Part shown: piece after piece, positions 17,331 to 26,513 of the stretch
Numbering within the stretch: the stretch's first letter is position 1
How the letters are laid out: each line of letters starts with the position of its first letter
DNA from: CAG-103 sp905215475
GTDB lineage: Bacteria; Bacillota; Clostridia; Oscillospirales; Oscillospiraceae
Direction: 5' to 3'
NCBI GenBank assembly: GCA_905215475.1
Contig: CAJMPW010000006.1
Coordinates: forward strand, 1-64,000
DNA: 64,000 nucleotides
Program-made: the position numbers and the translations under genes
Notes under the pieces: generated by a model
Told to the model about the DNA's origin: nothing
Databases searched by the model: none
What the model saw: only the letters and a program-made list of their open reading frames with translations

Positions 17331-18653
17331 ATGGCCACCATGAATTCGCTCACCGATATCTGGTCGGTCGTGATGGACAGCCTCTCGCAGGAGCTGACCC
17401 AGACGGCGATCAATACCTGGTTTTCCGATTGCACCCCGATCGAGATCAATAATAATACACTCATCGTGCACACCACGTCGGATTTTAAGCGCAGCATCAT
17501 TCAGGCGCGCTTTGAAAAGACGATCTGCGCCAAGCTCTACGACCTGTTCTCCTGCCCGTTCGAGCTGGTCGTGCTCGCCGGGGACGATGAGCTGCTCGAA
17601 TACCGCGAGAAGCGCCCCTCCGCCGAGGAGATGCCGGAGATGGACGGCTACACGTTCGACCGCTTCATCGTCGGTCCGAGCAATAAGTTCGCGCACGCGG
17701 CGGCCATCGCCGTGTCGCAAAACCCGGGCAAGGCGTATAACCCGCTGATCATCTACGGCAACTCCGGTCTCGGCAAGACGCATCTGCTGCTCGCCATCGG
17801 GCAGACCATCCGCCACAACAATCCCGGCGCGAAGATCGCCTACGTCAAGGGCGAGGAGTTCGTCAATCAGATGGTCAAATCCATCGGCACGGGCACGGCG
17901 GAGAACTTCCGCCAGAAATACCGCAATGCCGACCTGCTGCTCATGGACGATATCCAGTTCATCGCCGGCAAGGACAGCACGCAGGAGGAGTTTTTCCACA
18001 CCTTCAACTGCCTGTACGAGGCCGGCAAGCAGATCGTCGTGACCTCCGACCGGCCGCCGAAGGAGATGAAGCGCCTTGACGACCGCCTGTGCACCCGGCT
18101 GGAGGGCGGTCTGCTCGCGGACGTGCAGCCCCCGGATCTTGAGACGCGCACGGCCATCATCCGCACGAAGGCCGCGCAGTTCGGCATGGTGCTCTCCGAG
18201 GAGGTCGTGCAGTACATCGCCGAGAACATCACCTCCAACGTCCGTCAGCTTGAGGGCGTCGTCAAGCGCCTGACCGCCTACCGCGACATTCTTGACGACA
18301 CGATCACGGTCGACTCCGTCAAGCGCGCCATCAAGGACGTCATCCGCACCGGCACGTACATCCCCACGCCGGACGTCATCATTGAAGAATCCGCGCGCTC
18401 GTTCCAGCTCAGCGGCATCGACCTGCGCGGGCAGAGCCGCAACAAAAAGAACGCCATGGCCCGCCAGATCGCCATGTACCTCATGCGCAATCTCACCAAC
18501 CTCTCCCTCAAGGAGATCGGCGAGGAGTTCGGCGGCCGCAACCATGCGACCGTGCTCAGCTCCATCCGCAAGGTCGAGGAGCTGCTCAAATCCGACCCCG
18601 ATATCTCCGCCACCGTGCGCGACATCACAAGTAACATCAACTCAAAAAACTGA
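17331..18653 (+). CDS. dnaA: Chromosomal replication initiator DnaA
   Basis: A 440-residue DnaA. Domain I is at residues 1-80 (WSVVMDSLSQELT..., INTWF). A short linker follows, then the AAA+ domain from about 105 with YGNSGLGKTHLL (Walker A, ~142-153) and LLMDDIQF (Walker B, ~202-209). The DNA-binding domain IV is at 345-440, with the signature EEFGGRNHATVLSSIRKVEELL region that reads DnaA boxes. ATG at 17331 has GAAGGAG eight bases upstream; the frame is open further upstream but enters the promoter. It precedes oriC and dnaN. Confidence 0.98.
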   Translation: MATMNSLTDIWSVVMDSLSQELTQTAINTWFSDCTPIEINNNTLIVHTTSDFKRSIIQARFEKTICAKLYDLFSCPFELVVLAGDDELLEYREKRPSAEEMPEMDGYTFDRFIVGPSNKFAHAAAIAVSQNPGKAYNPLIIYGNSGLGKTHLLLAIGQTIRHNNPGAKIAYVKGEEFVNQMVKSIGTGTAENFRQKYRNADLLLMDDIQFIAGKDSTQEEFFHTFNCLYEAGKQIVVTSDRPPKEMKRLDDRLCTRLEGGLLADVQPPDLETRTAIIRTKAAQFGMVLSEEVVQYIAENITSNVRQLEGVVKRLTAYRDILDDTITVDSVKRAIKDVIRTGTYIPTPDVIIEESARSFQLSGIDLRGQSRNKKNAMARQIAMYLMRNLTNLSLKEIGEEFGGRNHATVLSSIRKVEELLKSDPDISATVRDITSNINSKN

Positions 18654-18659
18654 CGCCGG

Positions 18660-18844
18660 TTTTCCACACACCGCTGTTATCCTAACGTGGAAACCGTGTG
18701 GAAAGCTGTGGACGTCAAATTTGTCTGATTCTGGGAGTTTGTAAGTTACCAACCTTTCCACAATTTTTTCAACACCGGTTTTTCAGACGCCGCAACGGCT
18801 CAGACCGGTTTTCCACCAAACGAACAGCTCTACTACTACTACTA
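18660..18844. other. oriC: oriC: DnaA boxes and DnaA-trio element
   Basis: The 248-bp dnaA-dnaN gap holds a cluster of DnaA-box-like 9-mers: TTTTCCACA at 18660-18668 (plus), TTATCCTAA at 18677-18685, CTTTCCACA on the minus strand at 18697-18705, ACGTCCACA on the minus strand at 18707-18715, CTTTCCACA at 18754-18762, and TTTTCCACC at 18809-18817. Twelve bases after the last box is a CTA repeat (18830-18844), matching the DnaA-trio that guides strand opening in bsuO-type origins, followed by AT-rich DNA. This arrangement marks the unwinding site next to dnaN. Confidence 0.85.
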
Positions 18845-18901
18845 AAATTATGCTTTCTATCTTTCGAATAGACGAAATGTTTCAGATTAAGGAGGCCGCT
18901 C

Positions 18902-20008
18902 ATGAAATTTTCCTGTGACAAGTACGTTCTGCAGCAGGCTGCAGCATCCGCAGCCCGCGCCGCCGCACCCAAGAGCCCGATCGCCGCGCTCGAGGGCCTG
19001 CTGCTCGAGGCAGGTGCGGATCTGCGCATCACCGGCTATGACCTGAAAAAGGCCATCTACACCAATATGGAAGCAGACATCCCCGAACCGGGCAGCGTGC
19101 TCGTCGGCGCGCGCCTGTTTTGCGAGATGCTGCGCCGTATGCCCGACGGCATCGTCACCGTCGAGGCCGAAAACGGCACGGTCACCGTCAAATGCGGCCG
19201 CTCGGCCTTCAACCTCGTCGGCATGAGCGCGGAGGATTATCCCGACCTGCCGAGCGTGGAGGCCGAAAACGGCGTGTCCCTGCCGCAGGATCTGCTCAAG
19301 AAGATGATCAACGAGTGCTCCTTTGCCGTGAGCACGAACGAGAGCCGCCCGGTCTACATGGGCACGCTCTTTGAGATCGCGCACAACGAGCTGACCATGG
19401 TCTCTGTCGACGGCTACCGTCTGGCGCTGCGCCGCGAGCCCGTCGAGGGCTATGGCGACGACTGCAGCTTCATCGTGCCGGGCACGGCGCTGAGCGATCT
19501 GGAGCGTCTGTGCGGCGACAGCGACGAGCGCGTCAAGATGTCCGTCGGCAGCAAGCACATCTCGTTCACCGTCGGCAGCACCGTCATCCTCTCGCGCCGG
19601 CTGGAGGGCGACTTCCTCAATTATAAGAAGGCGATCCCGGAGTCGTTCCGCATCACGGTCAAGACCGCGCGCACGGATCTGCTCGACGTGGTCGAGCGCG
19701 TGTCGCTCATCGTCGACAGCAAAAACAACGCCCCCCTGCGCCTGACCTTCCGCAAGGACGCCATCGACTTCGTGTGCACGACGCCGCTCGGCAAGGCGGC
19801 CGATTCCTGCCCGTGCGAGGGCGAGGGCGGCGATCTCGAGATCGGCTTCAACGACCACTACCTGTCCGACGCGCTCAAGGCGGCGCCGGCGGATGAGCTC
19901 AACGTCTGCCTCAACACCGGCTCGAGCCCGTGCATCTTCGTGCCGGCGGACGGCAGTGACAACTTTGTGTATATGGTGCTGCCGGTGCGTCTGCGCGCCG
20001 GACAGTGA
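18902..20008 (+). CDS. dnaN: DNA polymerase III beta sliding clamp
   Basis: A 368-residue clamp subunit with three repeated clamp domains of about 120 residues. The start MKFSCDKYVLQQA, the internal RLFCEMLRRMPDG, SVDGYRLALRRE, and the C-terminal YMVLPVRL(R) are family hallmarks; the last segment forms the hydrophobic partner-binding cleft. AAGGAGG lies ahead of ATG 18902. It encircles DNA and tethers polymerase. It is the first gene of a run through gyrA with very short or overlapping junctions. Confidence 0.97.
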   Translation: MKFSCDKYVLQQAAASAARAAAPKSPIAALEGLLLEAGADLRITGYDLKKAIYTNMEADIPEPGSVLVGARLFCEMLRRMPDGIVTVEAENGTVTVKCGRSAFNLVGMSAEDYPDLPSVEAENGVSLPQDLLKKMINECSFAVSTNESRPVYMGTLFEIAHNELTMVSVDGYRLALRREPVEGYGDDCSFIVPGTALSDLERLCGDSDERVKMSVGSKHISFTVGSTVILSRRLEGDFLNYKKAIPESFRITVKTARTDLLDVVERVSLIVDSKNNAPLRLTFRKDAIDFVCTTPLGKAADSCPCEGEGGDLEIGFNDHYLSDALKAAPADELNVCLNTGSSPCIFVPADGSDNFVYMVLPVRLRAGQ

Positions 20009-20022
20009 CCGGAGTGAGAACT

Positions 20023-20238
20023 ATGGAAACGATCACGATCGAAACGGAATTCATCAAGCTCGACGCGCTGCTGAAGTTTGCCGCCCTCACGGGGACCGGC
20101 GGCGAGGCAAAGCAGGTCATCACCGACGGCATGGTCGCCGTCAACGGCGAGACGTGCACGATGCGCGGCAAGAAGATCCGCCCGGGCGACACCGTGACCT
20201 TCGCCGGGCACACGCTCAAGGTGCAGAGCGCGCAATGA
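20023..20238 (+). CDS. yaaA: S4-domain RNA-binding protein YaaA
   Basis: A 71-residue single S4 domain (METITIETEFIKLDALLKFA...TDGMVAVNGE...IRPGDTV). The family is found between dnaN and recF in most Firmicutes and is thought to bind structured RNA, possibly ribosomal. ATG at 20023 follows GGAGTGA; the longer frame starting at 20005 overlaps the dnaN stop and lacks a site. Its stop overlaps the recF start as ATGA (20235-20238). Confidence 0.9.
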   Translation: METITIETEFIKLDALLKFAALTGTGGEAKQVITDGMVAVNGETCTMRGKKIRPGDTVTFAGHTLKVQSAQ

Positions 20239-21335
20239 TCGTGCGCAAAATCGCGCTCAACGGCTGGCGCAACTATGCATTCGCCGCGGCGGAGTTTTCG
20301 CCCGGCACGAACGTCATCACCGGCGAAAACGCGCAGGGCAAGACGAATCTGCTCGAGGCGGTGTACCTGCTCACGGGCGGCAAGAGCTTTCGCACCCGCT
20401 TTGACAAGGAGCTCATCGGCTTCGGCTACACGAGCGCGGAGGTGCTTGCGGACGTGTATGCCTTCGGGCGGGAGCAGACCGTGCGCGTCGTGCTCCGGCA
20501 GGGGCAGCGCAAGCAGATCTGGCAAAACGGCGTGAAAAAGACCGCCGCCGAGCTCGCGGGCAATTTTGCCGCCGTGCTCTTCTGCCCGGACGATCTGAAC
20601 ATCATCCGCGACGGGCCGGCTGCCCGCCGGCGCATGATGGATATGGCCATCAGTCAGCTGCGGCCGAAATACGGCGCGCTGCTGGCCGAATACAGCCGCC
20701 TGTATGACCAGAAATCCGCGATCTTGCGCGACTGGCACGAAAAGCCGTCGCTGCTCGACACGCTCGACGATTTTTCCGACCAGATGTGCCGCGTCTCGGC
20801 CAAACTCATCCGCTACCGCGCGGCCTATGCCTCACGCCTGAACATCGCGGCCGCGCCCATCCACGCCGATTTTTCCGGCGGGCGCGATAAGCTGACGCTT
20901 GCATACCGCACGGTCAGCACCGTGACCGATGCCCTCGGCACGGAAAAGGAGATCTACTACGCCCTGTGCGACCATCAGGAGCAGCACCGCCGCGCCGAGC
21001 TCGACAGCGGCCAGTGTCTCACCGGCGCGCACAAGGACGATCTGCTCATCGACATCAACGGTCAGCCGGCGCGCGCGTTCGCCTCGCAGGGGCAGACACG
21101 CACGGCGGCGCTGTCGCTCAAGCTCGCCGAGCGGGAGATCTTCCACGACGAGTTTGACGAATATCCCGTGCTCATGCTCGACGACGTGCTCTCGGAGCTC
21201 GATGCGCAGCGGCAGGCGTTCGTGCTCAACCGCATCGGCGGCGGGCAGACGCTCATCACCTGCTGCGAGGACGCGCGCATCGCCGAACGCACCGGCGGCC
21301 GCGTGCTCACGGTGCAAAACGGGGGGATCCGCTGA
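20235..21335 (+). CDS. recF: DNA replication/repair protein RecF
   Basis: A 366-residue SMC-like ABC ATPase that loads RecA at gapped DNA. The Walker A GENAQGKTNLLEAVYLL is near residue 35. The signature-region SQGQTRTAALSLKLAE, the Walker B VLMLDDVLSELD and the C-terminal QTLITCC are all present. The start ATG 20235 is fixed by overlap with the yaaA stop; the open frame upstream runs through yaaA and is not coding. RecF-remB-gyrB follow in the usual Firmicutes order. Confidence 0.97.
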   Translation: MIVRKIALNGWRNYAFAAAEFSPGTNVITGENAQGKTNLLEAVYLLTGGKSFRTRFDKELIGFGYTSAEVLADVYAFGREQTVRVVLRQGQRKQIWQNGVKKTAAELAGNFAAVLFCPDDLNIIRDGPAARRRMMDMAISQLRPKYGALLAEYSRLYDQKSAILRDWHEKPSLLDTLDDFSDQMCRVSAKLIRYRAAYASRLNIAAAPIHADFSGGRDKLTLAYRTVSTVTDALGTEKEIYYALCDHQEQHRRAELDSGQCLTGAHKDDLLIDINGQPARAFASQGQTRTAALSLKLAEREIFHDEFDEYPVLMLDDVLSELDAQRQAFVLNRIGGGQTLITCCEDARIAERTGGRVLTVQNGGIR

Positions 21336-21604
21336 TGTATCTGCACCTCGGCAATCAGGTCATCGCGCTGCAAAAGAGCGTGCTCGGCGTGTTCGACATG
21401 GACACCGCCACATGGTCGCACCGCACACGCGAGACGCTGGAAAAATGGGAACAGGCCGGTCAGGTGGAAAACGCCGCCGGAGACGAGCTGCCCAAGGCGT
21501 TCGTGCTCTGCTCGCTCGGCAGCGGGCAGACCTGCTATCTGTCACAGCTCAACACCGCAACACTATATAAACGCAGCAAGGCCAGCGGACTGGAGAATCT
21601 CTGA
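21335..21604 (+). CDS. remB: RemB/YaaB-type DUF370 protein
   Basis: An 89-residue small protein beginning MYLHLGNQVIALQKSVLGVFD, the DUF370 signature of Bacillus YaaB (RemB), which sits at exactly this recF-gyrB position. RemA/RemB are DNA-binding regulators of extracellular-matrix genes in Bacillus; the role here is inferred. A Ser/Gly-rich middle and a basic YKRSKASGLEN end follow. The start overlaps the recF stop (TGATG). Confidence 0.85.
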   Translation: MYLHLGNQVIALQKSVLGVFDMDTATWSHRTRETLEKWEQAGQVENAAGDELPKAFVLCSLGSGQTCYLSQLNTATLYKRSKASGLENL

Positions 21605-21634
21605 CCGCGGCGCTGTACGGAAGGAAGCAAATCC

Positions 21635-23566
21635 ATGCCAGATATCACAGACAAGATCACACAAAAATATGACGCCAGTCAGATCCAGGTGCTCGAGGGT
21701 CTGGAGGCCGTGCGCAAGCGTCCGGGCATGTACATCGGCTCGACGTCGTCGTCCGGTCTGCACCACCTCGTGTATGAGATCGTCGACAACTCCATCGACG
21801 AGGCGCTCGCGGGCTACTGCAGCCACATCGAGCTGACCATCGAGCCGGGCGACATCATCTGCGTGAGCGACAACGGCCGCGGCATCCCCGTGGACGTGCA
21901 GCCGCAGACGGGCAAGTCCGCGCTTGAGGTCGTGTTCACGGTGCTGCACGCGGGCGGCAAGTTCGGCGGCGGGGGCTATAAGGTCTCCGGCGGCCTGCAC
22001 GGCGTGGGCGCGTCGGTCGTCAACGCCCTGTCCGAGTGGCTGGAAGTGAACGTGCACAAAAACGGGAAGATCTATCAGATGAAGTTTTCCCGCGGCGAGA
22101 CGACGCAGGCCATGACCGTCGTCGGTGAGACCGACCACACCGGCACGACCGTGCGCTTCAAGCCCGACCCTGTTATGTTCGAGGACACGGTCTATGACTA
22201 TGAGACGCTGCACGTGCGTATGCGCGAGCAGGCGTTTCTGAACGCCGGTCTGCGCATCACGATCACCGACCTGCGCGGCGAAGAGCCCGTGAGCGAGTCG
22301 ATGTGCTACGAGGGCGGCATCCGCGAGTTCGTGGACTTCATCAACCGCAACAAGACCGCGCTGCACCCCGAGGCCATCTATATGTCCGGCGAGCGCAGCG
22401 ACTCCATGTGCGAGATCGCGCTGCAGTATAACGACGGCTACAACGAGGTCATCGTCTCTTTTGCCAACAACATCCACACGCCGGAGGGCGGTATGCACGA
22501 GACCGGCTTCAAGGCCGCGCTCACGCGCGCGCTCAACTCCTACGGCAAGCGGAGCGGCATCCTCAAGGAGGGCGACAGCATCTCCGGCGAGGACAGCCGC
22601 GAGGGTCTGACTGCGGTCATCTCCGTCAAGCTCACCAACCCCCAGTTCGAGGGGCAGACGAAGGCCAAGCTCGGCAACTCCGAAATGCGCGCGCTCGTCG
22701 ACTCGGTCGTCTTTGACCGCCTGTCGCAGTTTCTGGAGGAGAACCCTGCCGTCGGCCGCACGATCATCGAAAAGGCGCTCACGGCCTCGCGCGCCCGCGA
22801 GGCTGCCCGCCGCGCGCGCGAAAACATCCGCCGCAAAAACGGGCTCGAGGGCTTCAATATGCCCGACAAGCTGCGCGACTGCAACGACCGCGACCCCTCG
22901 CTGACCGAGCTCTACATCGTCGAGGGCGACAGTGCAGGCGGCTCTGCCACGCAGGGACGCGACTCGCGCTTTCAGGCGATCCTGCCGCTCTGGGGAAAGA
23001 TGCTCAACGTCGAAAAGGCGCGCGCCGACAAGGTCTACGGCAACGACAAGCTCACGCCCGTCATCACGGCGCTCGGCGCGGGACTCGGTGAGGAGTTTGA
23101 CATCCAAAAGCTCCGCTATCACAAGGTCATCATCATGGCCGATGCCGATGTCGACGGCAGCCACATCCGCACGCTGCTGCTGACGTTCTTCTTCCGCTTC
23201 ATGCGTCCGCTCATCGACGGCGGCTATGTCTATTCCGCCATTCCGCCGCTGTATAAGCTCAACCGCGGCAAGACCTCGCGCGTCGCCTTCTCCGACGAGG
23301 AGCGCGACCGCATCTCCGCCGAGATGCGCGGCGACAACCCGAACGCGAAGATCGACATCAACCGCTTCAAGGGCCTCGGCGAGATGGACCCGCACGAGCT
23401 CTGGGAGACGACCATGAACCCCGAGACCCGCACGCTCAAGCAGATCACGCTCGAGGACGCCGTGCACGCCGACGAGGTGTTCACCGTGCTCATGGGCGAA
23501 AAGGTCGAGCCGCGCAAGGCGTTCATCGAGCAGAACGCCAAGTACGCGGTCAACATTGACATTTAA
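21635..23566 (+). CDS. gyrB: DNA gyrase subunit B
   Basis: A 643-residue ATPase subunit of gyrase. GHKL ATP-binding motifs EIVDNSIDEALAG, SDNGRGIPV and GGLHGVGASVVNALS lie in the first 130 residues. The transducer domain follows. The TOPRIM domain has EGDSAGGSA (~430) and DADVDGSHIRTLLLTFFFR (~500), with metal-binding Asp residues. The C-terminus ends FIEQNAKYAVNIDI. Length fits the short Gram-positive form lacking the insert. GAAGGAAG precedes ATG 21635. gyrA follows by 14 bp. Confidence 0.97.
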   Translation: MPDITDKITQKYDASQIQVLEGLEAVRKRPGMYIGSTSSSGLHHLVYEIVDNSIDEALAGYCSHIELTIEPGDIICVSDNGRGIPVDVQPQTGKSALEVVFTVLHAGGKFGGGGYKVSGGLHGVGASVVNALSEWLEVNVHKNGKIYQMKFSRGETTQAMTVVGETDHTGTTVRFKPDPVMFEDTVYDYETLHVRMREQAFLNAGLRITITDLRGEEPVSESMCYEGGIREFVDFINRNKTALHPEAIYMSGERSDSMCEIALQYNDGYNEVIVSFANNIHTPEGGMHETGFKAALTRALNSYGKRSGILKEGDSISGEDSREGLTAVISVKLTNPQFEGQTKAKLGNSEMRALVDSVVFDRLSQFLEENPAVGRTIIEKALTASRAREAARRARENIRRKNGLEGFNMPDKLRDCNDRDPSLTELYIVEGDSAGGSATQGRDSRFQAILPLWGKMLNVEKARADKVYGNDKLTPVITALGAGLGEEFDIQKLRYHKVIIMADADVDGSHIRTLLLTFFFRFMRPLIDGGYVYSAIPPLYKLNRGKTSRVAFSDEERDRISAEMRGDNPNAKIDINRFKGLGEMDPHELWETTMNPETRTLKQITLEDAVHADEVFTVLMGEKVEPRKAFIEQNAKYAVNIDI

Positions 23567-23580
23567 GGAGGTGTGCAGCC

Positions 23581-26082
23581 ATGGCCAAGGACTATAAACG
23601 GGAGGACATCCTCTATCCCGACCAGAAGATCATTCAGAGCGAGCTCGTCCATGAGATGCAGACCTCTTACATCGAGTATGCCATGTCCGTCATCGTCGGA
23701 CGTGCGCTGCCGGATGTGCGCGACGGTCTCAAGCCCGTGCACCGGCGCATCCTCTACGCCATGTATGAGGACAACCTGACCTCGGACAAGCCCTTCAAAA
23801 AATCCGCCACCTGCGTCGGCGACGTGCTCGGCCGGTATCATCCGCACGGCGACGCGTCCGTGTATGACGCGATGGTGCGTCTGGCGCAGGATTTCTCCAT
23901 GCGCTATATGCTCGTCGACGGTCACGGCAACTTCGGCTCTGTCGACGGCGACCCTCCGGCCGCCTACCGATACACCGAGGCGCGCCTGTCGAAGATCGCC
24001 AACGAAATGCTGCGCGACATCGACAAGGACACCGTGGACTGGGACCCGAACTTTGACGAGACCCGCCGCGAGCCGCGCGTGCTGCCGTGCCGCTTCCCGA
24101 ACCTGCTCGTCAACGGCAGCTCGGGCATCGCCGTCGGCATGGCGACGAATATCCCGCCGCACAACCTCACCGAGGTCATCAACGCCTGCGTGTGCGTGCT
24201 CGAAAATCCGGACGCCACGCTCAGCGATCTTATGCAGCACGTCACGGGTCCGGACTTCCCGACCAAGGGCATCATCGTCGGCCGCAGCGGCATCCGCGCG
24301 GCCTACGCCACCGGCCGCGGCCGCGTCGTCGTGCGCGCCCGCACCGAGACCGAGACGTGGGGACACGACCGCATCCGCATCATCGTGACCGAGCTTCCGT
24401 ATCAGGTCAACAAGCGCCAGCTCATCCAGAACATCTCCGAGCAGGTGCGCGACAAGAAACTCGACGGCATCTCCGGCCTGCGCGATGAGTCCGACCGCAA
24501 CGGTATGCGCATCGTCATTGAGCTCAAGAAGGACGCCAACACGCAGGTCGTGCTCAACCGCCTCTTCGCCCAGACGCAGATGCAGACCACGTTCGCCGTG
24601 AATATGCTCGCGCTGGTCGACAACCAGTCGCAGCCGAAGATCCTGTCCCTGCGGCACATCCTCGACGAGTATCTCACCTTCCAGGAGGAGATCATCGTCC
24701 GGCGCACGAAGTTCGACCTCAAGAAAGCGCTCGAGCGCGCGCATCTGCTCGAGGGTCTGCTCATCGCCGAGGAGAACATCGACGAGGTCATCCGCATCAT
24801 CCGCGAGAGCTACGACAACGCCAAGGAAAACCTCATGCAGCGCTTCAGCCTCTCCGAGGTGCAGGCGCAGGCCATCCTCGATATGCGCCTCAAGGCCCTG
24901 CAGGGTCTCGAGCGCGAGAAGCTGCAAAACGAATATGACGAGCTCGAGCAGCGCATCGCCTACTTCCGCGAGCTGCTCGCCGACCCCGAAAAGGTCAAGG
25001 GCGTGCTGCGCGACGAGCTCATCGCCATCCGCGACAAGTACGGCGACGCGCGCAAGACCGAGATCCAGGACATCGAGGACGACATCGACATCGAGGACCT
25101 CATCGAGGAGGAGCAGTGTGTGTTCACGCTCTCGCACGGCGGCAACATCAAGCGTGTGCCCGTCGACGAGTACACCGCGCAAAAGCGCGGCGGCAAGGGC
25201 GTGCGCGCGGCGACGCTGCGCGACGAGGACTATGTCGAGACCGTCTTTACCGCCTCGACCCATGACTACATTCTCTTCTTCACCGACCGCGGCCGCTGCT
25301 ACCGCAAGAAGGGCTATCTCATCCCCGAGGCCGGACGCACCGCGCGCGGCGTGAACATCGTCAACTTCATCCAGGTGGAAAAGGACGAGAAGGTCAGCGC
25401 CATGCTGCACGTGCGCGAGATGGACGACGCGTCCTACCTCGTCTTTGCCACGCGCAGCGGCACGGTCAAGCGCATGGCGCTCTCGGCGCTGCGCAACATC
25501 CGCACGAGCGGCATCCGCGCGCTCACGCTTGACGAGGGCGATGAGCTCATCAACGTCATGCGCACCGATGGGGAGCAGAACATCCTCATGGCCACGCACA
25601 ACGGGCAGGCCATCTGCTTTGCCGAGACGGACGTGCGCCCGATGGGCCGCGAGGCCGTCGGCGTGCGCGGCATCCGCCTCAAGGACGGCGACTGGGTCGT
25701 CGGCGCGGAGATCGCGCAGCCGGATGCGAGCGTGCTGTCCATCACCGAACACGGCTACGGCAAGCGCACCCCGGCGTCCGAGTATATCCGCGGCGGCGAG
25801 GAGCCGCAGCACCGCGGCGGCTCGGGCATGAAAAACTACAACATCACCGACAAGACCGGTCCGGTCGCGGCGGTCAAGGTCGTGCAGGACAGTGACGACG
25901 TGCTCGTCGTCTCGGACGACGGCGTCATCATCCGCATGGAGGCCGCCGGCATCTCCGAGCTCGGCCGTGCGACGCAGGGCGTGCGCATCATGCGCCTGTC
26001 CGAGGGTGCGCGGGTCATCTCCGTGGCGCTCACCGACCGCGCCGAGAGCGAGGACGCGCCTGCCGTGGAGAGCGAGGCATGA
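23581..26082 (+). CDS. gyrA: DNA gyrase subunit A
   Basis: An 833-residue breakage-reunion subunit. Motifs: SVIVGRALPDVRDGLKPVHRR, the quinolone-determining segment YHPHGDASVYDAMVRLAQDF and the active-site Tyr in YRYTEARLSKIA. The C-terminal beta-pinwheel contains the GyrA box QKRGGKG within repeated strand motifs. The QRDR looks wild-type. A strong AAGGAGGTG site precedes ATG 23581. The acidic tail ESEDAPAVESEA ends in an ATGA overlap with the rnhA start, so rnhA translation is coupled to gyrA. Confidence 0.97.
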   Translation: MAKDYKREDILYPDQKIIQSELVHEMQTSYIEYAMSVIVGRALPDVRDGLKPVHRRILYAMYEDNLTSDKPFKKSATCVGDVLGRYHPHGDASVYDAMVRLAQDFSMRYMLVDGHGNFGSVDGDPPAAYRYTEARLSKIANEMLRDIDKDTVDWDPNFDETRREPRVLPCRFPNLLVNGSSGIAVGMATNIPPHNLTEVINACVCVLENPDATLSDLMQHVTGPDFPTKGIIVGRSGIRAAYATGRGRVVVRARTETETWGHDRIRIIVTELPYQVNKRQLIQNISEQVRDKKLDGISGLRDESDRNGMRIVIELKKDANTQVVLNRLFAQTQMQTTFAVNMLALVDNQSQPKILSLRHILDEYLTFQEEIIVRRTKFDLKKALERAHLLEGLLIAEENIDEVIRIIRESYDNAKENLMQRFSLSEVQAQAILDMRLKALQGLEREKLQNEYDELEQRIAYFRELLADPEKVKGVLRDELIAIRDKYGDARKTEIQDIEDDIDIEDLIEEEQCVFTLSHGGNIKRVPVDEYTAQKRGGKGVRAATLRDEDYVETVFTASTHDYILFFTDRGRCYRKKGYLIPEAGRTARGVNIVNFIQVEKDEKVSAMLHVREMDDASYLVFATRSGTVKRMALSALRNIRTSGIRALTLDEGDELINVMRTDGEQNILMATHNGQAICFAETDVRPMGREAVGVRGIRLKDGDWVVGAEIAQPDASVLSITEHGYGKRTPASEYIRGGEEPQHRGGSGMKNYNITDKTGPVAAVKVVQDSDDVLVVSDDGVIIRMEAAGISELGRATQGVRIMRLSEGARVISVALTDRAESEDAPAVESEA

Positions 26083-26513
26083 AGCAGGTCATCATCTACA
26101 CCGACGGCGCCTGCTCCGGCAACCCCGGACCGGGCGGCTGGGGCGCGATCCTGAAATACGGCGCGCACGAGCGCGAGCTCTCCGGCGGCGAGCCGTCCAC
26201 GACGAACAACCGCATGGAGCTGCTCGGCGCGATCACCGCGCTGCAGAGCCTGCGCGAGCCGTGTCAGGTGACGCTGTATACGGACAGTCAGTATCTGGCC
26301 AACGCCATCAACCTCGGCTGGCTGCGCGGCTGGAAGCAGAAGGGCTGGCGGCGCAAGGAGGGCGAGCTGAAAAACGCCGACCTCTGGCAGACGCTCGACG
26401 CCCTGCTGCAGACGCACAAGGTGCAGTTTGTCTGGGTCAAGGGTCACGCCGATAATGTGTACAACAACCGCTGCGACGCGCTGGCCGTCGCGGAAAGGGA
26501 GAAGTTTGCATGA
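26079..26513 (+). CDS. rnhA: Ribonuclease HI
   Basis: A 144-residue bacterial RNase HI that degrades RNA in RNA-DNA hybrids. All four catalytic acids are seen: Asp9 (YTDGACSGNPG), Glu47 (NNRMELLGA), Asp69 (YTDSQYL) and Asp133, with the His123 of VKGHADN. The basic handle GWKQKGWRRKEG is also present. Both ends overlap neighbours by 4 bp (ATGA with gyrA upstream and ATGA with the next gene). Its coupling to gyrase is functionally sensible because hypernegative supercoiling promotes R-loops. Confidence 0.95.
   Translation: MKQVIIYTDGACSGNPGPGGWGAILKYGAHERELSGGEPSTTNNRMELLGAITALQSLREPCQVTLYTDSQYLANAINLGWLRGWKQKGWRRKEGELKNADLWQTLDALLQTHKVQFVWVKGHADNVYNNRCDALAVAEREKFA

Noticed and set aside
18845..18901. 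A separate promoter for dnaN in the AT-rich patch
   Set aside because: The AT-rich sequence is expected of the origin unwinding region, and no paired -35/-10 with correct spacing was found.
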